Below are positions 57,692 to 62,574 of a stretch of 62,574 bases of DNA, in pieces. Position 1 is the first letter of the stretch; every line of letters begins with the position of its first letter. Made by a program: the position numbers and the translations under genes. The notes under the pieces were generated by a model, which was not told where the DNA came from, searched no databases, and saw only the letters and a list, made by a program, of their open reading frames with translations. The stretch is from Amanita rubescens (taxonomy: Eukaryota > Basidiomycota > Agaricomycetes > Agaricales > Amanitaceae): positions 1-62,574 of the forward strand of contig WION01000304.1 of NCBI GenBank assembly GCA_015039365.1. The letters are read 5' to 3'.

Positions 57692-59293
57692 TCATTCGTT
57701 CTTCATAGTTTCTTCTGCGAGGCTACGTGCTTGCTGCCCATACTTATTCCTGTAGAAAATGATGTCGCCCTCATCTTCGATGAAGAGGCATTGAGTAAAG
57801 CTACGATGAAGCGCACGGAACGAGTTCTAAGCTTGTTTATGAGGATCATTCGGATGAACGTTGTCAAAGTCTCTCACCGTTGAATCATAATTGTAGTCTT
57901 CTTTCAGAACTTTTTTGATCGCCTCGGTGACTTGTGGCTGGTTGTCTTCCAATAGCGCATCGTTGATAAGGGGCTTTTAAAAAATCAGAGATTGCTTACA
58001 GAAAGGTATGGTCGAAAATAAGTGATGGGAAATCTGCGGATATCAATCTGTCAGTAAACGTAAAACTGGAGCGAGGATAACTAACGTGGTCATGAGACAC
58101 GTTGTGGAAGAAGAATCGGCCTATCCAGCCTAGAAGCGGACGATCGACAGTGGACAAAGCGCCTCTAAGGAACGACCATTCCTTCCGCCTGTAATGCGGG
58201 ATGGACGGGTCAGAATGGTGTAAATACGTGAGCATGACAATCCAATGATGAGTCAGCTAGGACATCGTCAGTACAGTGTATGAGTTATGCAATCAAGATT
58301 TTACAATGTAGGGCACGCCGTATAGCATCACAAACTTGGCAAGTCCAATCTTAGTTGCCCACGTGTATAATACGAAAGACATGGCAATGAGACCCATGTC
58401 CGATGCAATAATGCCATATCTTTCTTCTGGTTTGAACAGCGAAGAATACGGCGAGAAATGCTGGCGCATTATAAATATTTAGCGTTCAAAGATAAGGATT
58501 CAACTCACATTAGTGCCCCGAGGATGTCTCGGACTACCCATGGTATCCATGAAGAGGTAGATTTGCCACCCCAGGAGTTGCATGATCATCATTCGAACTA
58601 GAGTGTAGAGGGGAGTTTCCTCGAGGATCTCGTGATAGTCTCTGAATTCTGCAATATTCGCGGGAGGTAGCTTATAATTGGATCGTGTACGTGGAACGTA
58701 ATTTTCATCGCGTTCGATCGACATAGTCGCTTGATGGTGGGCCCTGTGAGATGATCTCCAAGCAAAATATGGAGCAAGAACGGCCTACACTTGCGTATAT
58801 GAACTGCGCGGATCATGCTGAGCAAAAGAACCTACAGTGTGAAACGTAAAGCCAATGGTATGATTAATCCATGCATGGGGTGATAAGTTACCATGACCGG
58901 CCTCGTGTGAGAGGCACCAACAAGCAGCGAAGGCCACGCCCTGCCAATACCAATAGAGCGCCCATAGTGTCCACTTGACTGCGATCGCAACTGTGTGGAC
59001 TTTGACTTTATGGGCAAACCAGGCAGAAAAAGGGTCAATGCGGACACCGAACTCGTAGAAGGCAATAACGCAAAGCAAGTCTCTCGCGGCATAATACAGG
59101 CCCTTAAGCGTGCTTTTCTGAAAGAGATGTTGAGGTACGACGGCACGTATTTCTGCTAGCGTGACCTGAAAGGCGCATTAGACGGCTCAGCTCGATAAGT
59201 CTGGTGCAGACGTACATTGGTAGGTTTGAAGGGTTTGGTCAAGCGCCTCTGATATTCAGGGCTATCGCGGAATAGAGATATCGATGAAAGCAT
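57692..59293 (-). CDS. Membrane fatty-acid desaturase, delta-12 type, copy A
   Basis: An endoplasmic-reticulum di-iron desaturase, probably converting oleate to linoleate. Start 59293 (MLSSISLFRDSPEYQRRL); after an intron comes VTLAEIRAVVPQHLFQKSTL. The three His boxes are HEAGHG, HRAHH (in WRSSHRAHHQATMSIERDE) and, across an intron, HDHISHH followed by LFSTIPF. Transmembrane pairs lie before box 1 and around YGIIASDMGLIAMSFVLYTW. Conserved TYLHHSDPSIPHYRRKEW and the C-terminal GDIIFYRNKYGQQARS are present. All iron-binding His are present and the exons splice in phase. It faces away from copy B, 1.18 kb apart. Delta-12 specificity is inferred from overall similarity; related delta-15 or acetylenase activities are possible. 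Confidence 0.85.
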
Positions 59294-60473
59294 CGAGTAG
59301 GAGAACGTGGGGCGGCCGAGAACTCCGCCGAACACCGTCTTTTAAGCGATTACCTTGTGAAATTTGGCATGCCAATCTTGTACGTATCATATTCGTTTGA
59401 TAATTCGTCTTCTCCTGCCAAACCATTATGGGGTGGCCTCCTGGATAAGTTAGGATTCGGTACCAAAGCTGCGGACCCCGAGAACCGCTGATTCCCCATT
59501 AGCGGGATATGAAAATCGGCTATCTGATTTGCTTACTCTCGACGGAGGCTGTTCCATAATTATGATGGATTTAATGCATATCATTGTATATCTTTGAACA
59601 GTAGTGAAACGTATGCGGCCGTGGGTGTGCGCTGAACAAACGTGTATCAAAAAGGGTATTACTGTTTTTGAACATTTGGTTCTTGCCCAGTTTTATTGAT
59701 CTGGGGTTATCTGCTCTCCGAGATCCCTAAAATCTGAAAACAGAGAAAAAAATTCAGGGAGAAGCAGAGATCGATGAGCAACAGACTCTGAGTTTGAAGC
59801 TGTGTATATTACATAATTACCAAAAGCGGAATTCGCTGGCTACGTTCAACGTCGAAGGTTGTTATTATTAGTTCACCGTTTGCTTGGATCTGCCGGCATG
59901 TTCCTGTGCAGAACCGAGATTCCCGTCGAATCGACAGATTTTCATGCCAGTCCCATACCAGTAAGTACAGGCTGTGGATTTTAGCCACACTCCCCGACGA
60001 TTACACCATAATCAGTTACTGCCGGAATGATGTCTATCTATCCCACTCTTCGAAGCTCGCTCAAAAAGGCGCTCCCAAGCCCCAAACCACGAAAGGCCGC
60101 AAATCGAGATCATGTCCGCCTCCGATGGCTGTTCTGTTTAAATATTTGCTCATCGTGCGTATCATCTGCGGAAGTCAGGTTCTCACGTATGCTTTGCGAT
60201 AATTCAGGAGCAAATATAGCTATATCGAATGGGGACGATTCCGGAAAGTCTTGTGGCGCGGACTATGGGTGAAAATCATTGCCGTGAAACATGTATAGCT
60301 ACTCTGTTCTGTTCGATCCGATGAGGAACCAATGCAGCGAAATTGAACAAACACGACACACGCACTTTCGCTTAGGCTATATAACAGGCAGTTTCCACGC
60401 GCCAGGTACCTCAAACAAGTGCTAGAACCTCCTCTAGTGTTACGTTTCCTTCCGTTGAACCAAAGTCTAAATC
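59294..60473. promoter_or_regulatory. Shared upstream region of the two divergent desaturase genes
   Basis: This 1.18-kb interval separates two start codons pointing outward and must hold both promoters. No coding frame is supported. A TATA-like TATATAAC sits at about 60378-60385, some 90 bp before the copy B start. Specific lipid-response elements are not recognised. Confidence 0.45.
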
Positions 60474-62250
60474 ATGCCAACCGAGGACCATAATCGCACC
60501 TCCACCCAAGCCTATTCGGAAGAGGCGCTCCCTCCATTCACGCCGTTTGACTGGTAAGCAGGGTGTCGGCAATAGTCTTCACCGCGTTTGACGTGAAATT
60601 TGTCAGGTCTATGAAGCAAATCAGAGATGCCATTCCACCGCATTTGTTCATTAAAGATACGAGAAGAGGATTACTATACTTTGCTCGTGATCTCTCGATG
60701 GCCGCTTTTGCTTGGAAAGCGATGGTGCTCACAGAAGCATGTTTAACACGCGAAGATGTGCGCCAAGCGCTGTCCCCGTCCATAGCGAAGTTCTCGCTGT
60801 ATGCTATGTGGTTGATGTAGTGAGTGTAAAATTAGAATAACCACTTCTGGTTTCACATATTTTCGCCAGTTGGTGGTTTCAAGGGCTAATATTCACAGGA
60901 CTATGGGTCATTGGCCACGAAGTAAGTTTCCAGTGGAGTATTTTACGCAAGAGCTAATTGTTCCTGAAGTGCGGTCACGGCGCTTTCTCCGATTACGAGA
61001 TCATTAACGACGCAATTGGATTTGTAAGTTTTCTTTTTGACGCACCTACTATCTGTGAACCGCGACGCATGTGCTAGACCATCCACACCATCCTATGGAC
61101 GCCGTATTTTAGCTGGAAGATATCCCATCACCGCCACCACTCAAACCATGCGTCAATGGAACGGGATGAAGTATACGTACCAAAAACGAGGGCAGACCTT
61201 GGTATTCTGGATGATGGGTCCGGGAAAATTGACTACGACGAAATATTTGGTGATACACCCCTATACACGTTATTCATGCTTGTTCGTCAGCAGCTCCTGG
61301 CATTCCCGACATATCTTCGTAAGTACCTGTTCGGGCTGTATCATCCGCGACTAACCTTCTCCAGTTTACAACGTATCGGGACAGAAAGGTTATCCTAAAG
61401 GAACAAACCATTTCAATCGTAAGTATGGTTTGCGGTCAGTCACCAAAAGAATGATATGAACAAATATGGTAGCATATTCTGTTTTATTCACAGCAGAACA
61501 GCGGAATGCGGTTATATTGTCAAATGTAGCAATCGCCGTGATGGCCTGGATAGTCTCGGATGCTTGTGCAGTTTACGGTACTCTGCAGGTGATCAAGTAC
61601 TATGTGATACCCTGGCTTTCGGTTACGCATTGGTGTAAGCACTGCCTAAGCTTTCATGTGATGGGCTCAGCTGACTTATTAGCATAGTCATCATGATCAC
61701 GTATCTACACCATACCGATCCCGTCTTGCCGCACTATCGCGGCAAGGAGTGGAACTTCCAAAGGGGTGCCGCTGCCACAGTTGATAGAGACTTTCTTGGA
61801 TGGCAAGGCCGTTTCTTCCTTCATGATGTCGCTCATTATCACGTCATACATCATGTATGTTTGCCTATCAATCTTGACACTTCTGATACTGACTTGTTCC
61901 CGTGGCCAGTTCTTTCCCAAGATGCCCTTCTGTGAGTTTCTACCGCTTCTCCTCGGAATCCGACTAGAATATCGAACGCATAACAGACCATGGACCGGAG
62001 GCTACCCAATACCTGAAGGCAATAATTGGTGATCATTACGTTCGCTCCGATAAACCAGCGTTCAAAGCTCTCTGGGATAACTATAATAATTGTCAATTCG
62101 TAGAAAACGAAGGTATATGAAATCAACAAACTCTGTGCTTAAATTGATCGAAACTGATGTACAGGTGATATTCTTTTTTACCGTGACAAGAAAGGACAAG
62201 CTATCCGAAGACCAGTTGATCAGTATATGTCGAGGAAGACATCAATCTGA
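60474..62250 (+). CDS. Membrane fatty-acid desaturase, delta-12 type, copy B
   Basis: Same enzyme class as copy A. The ATG at 60474 gives [20 protein letters not shown]; an intron then leads to [20 protein letters not shown]. His boxes: HECGHG (split by an intron after HE), HHRHH (in [19 protein letters not shown]) and HVIHH preceding an intron and FFPKMPF. Further conserved parts: [60 protein letters not shown] and [16 protein letters not shown]; stop at 62248-62250. Roughly eight introns, all GT-AG. The two copies differ strongly outside the boxes, so the pair is old, and both appear functional. Compared with copy A, box 1 has Cys where A has Ala (HECGHG against HEAGHG). Confidence 0.87.
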
Positions 62251-62574
62251 TCCTTGATTTGATTGATACACCACTCAGGGTTCACGGTCATAAGCATCGA
62301 TAATTATTAATGTATATTAAGTTCAATACCGTCTCGGTTTCTATCAAACCTTGTCATTCCTTATTGTCTCCATTTGTGCAGGTGCTGTTGTCTAGGCGGC
62401 GAAGCCTTGCATCGTTGCCTGGAATGGAAGGTGTTATGTAATATATTATTACACAAACAATAAAACAAAAAGCTTTGCCAAACAACGTCTCTTTGTTTTC
62501 TTTGTTCTCGCGTTAGCAACCGTACTTTGTCTTCGTGTCATTGTCTGGCCACTTATTGTAATGGAATATAAATA
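62251..62574. other. 3' flank of desaturase copy B
   Basis: AT-rich, with an AATAAAA-type signal at about 62459-62465 that could direct polyadenylation. No further gene starts before the window ends. Confidence 0.4.

Overview
The window looks like a gene-and-transposon mosaic from a mushroom-forming basidiomycete (Agaricomycetes). The evidence is short GT-AG introns of about 50-70 nt in every conserved gene, a NACHT-WD40 protein, a BTB protein, an F-box protein, a P-loop GTPase of the type expanded in agarics, paired delta-12-type desaturases, a Helitron of the agaric DUF6570-Rep-Hel type, and Ty3/gypsy and hAT debris. This is inferred from protein motifs; no database search was run.

Layout. 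1-8.8 kb is transposon debris: a frameshifted Ty3/gypsy integrase end (+), an antisense zinc-cluster gene remnant, LTR-like segments, a 1.1-kb DNA transposon with 17-bp inverted repeats (3280-4406), a second LTR (4800-5306), a non-autonomous hAT element with a perfect 8-bp target duplication (5370-6458), and minisatellites. About 8.8-17.26 kb is a nearly intact Helitron; its 1951-aa Rep/helicase carries an extra C-terminal cysteine-protease-like domain. Two 104/105-aa sister genes of unknown function follow (17.3 and 18.2 kb), then a probable mitochondrial protein (19.0-20.6 kb) and septin CDC12 (20.9-22.4 kb, minus).

23.0-31.2 kb (minus) is the most unusual part. A P-loop GTPase gene has its 5' G-domain exons and 3' exons separated by about 6 kb, most of it a tandem repeat with a 65-bp unit. 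Read on the minus strand, each unit is a complete intron (GTGAGT...CAG, about 62 nt) plus an exon of exactly one codon, occasionally two. I count about 88 such microexons. All are 3 or 6 nt, none is a stop codon, the reading phase agrees at every larger exon on both sides, and the joined codons give a Gln/Leu/Glu/Lys/Ala-rich, coiled-coil-like stretch. Each unit gained or lost would change the protein by one residue without breaking frame.

31.5-37.4 kb is gene-poor, with a truncated F-box gene. 37.4-42.7 kb (minus) is a NACHT-WD40 gene with 16 nearly identical WD40 units and several indels. Divergently beside it is PRP43 (42.9-45.8 kb), which carries three single-base insertions. Then come a sugar transporter (47.2-49.6), tyrosyl-tRNA synthetase (49.9-51.6), a BTB-domain gene (51.8-53.1, minus), a 4.5-kb stretch with nothing convincing, and two divergently transcribed fatty-acid desaturases (57.7-59.3 minus; 60.5-62.25 plus).

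The conserved genes are ordinary housekeeping loci that do not form a cluster. The accessory biology lies in the Helitron, the NACHT-WD40 repeat array and, above all, the one-codon-exon array.
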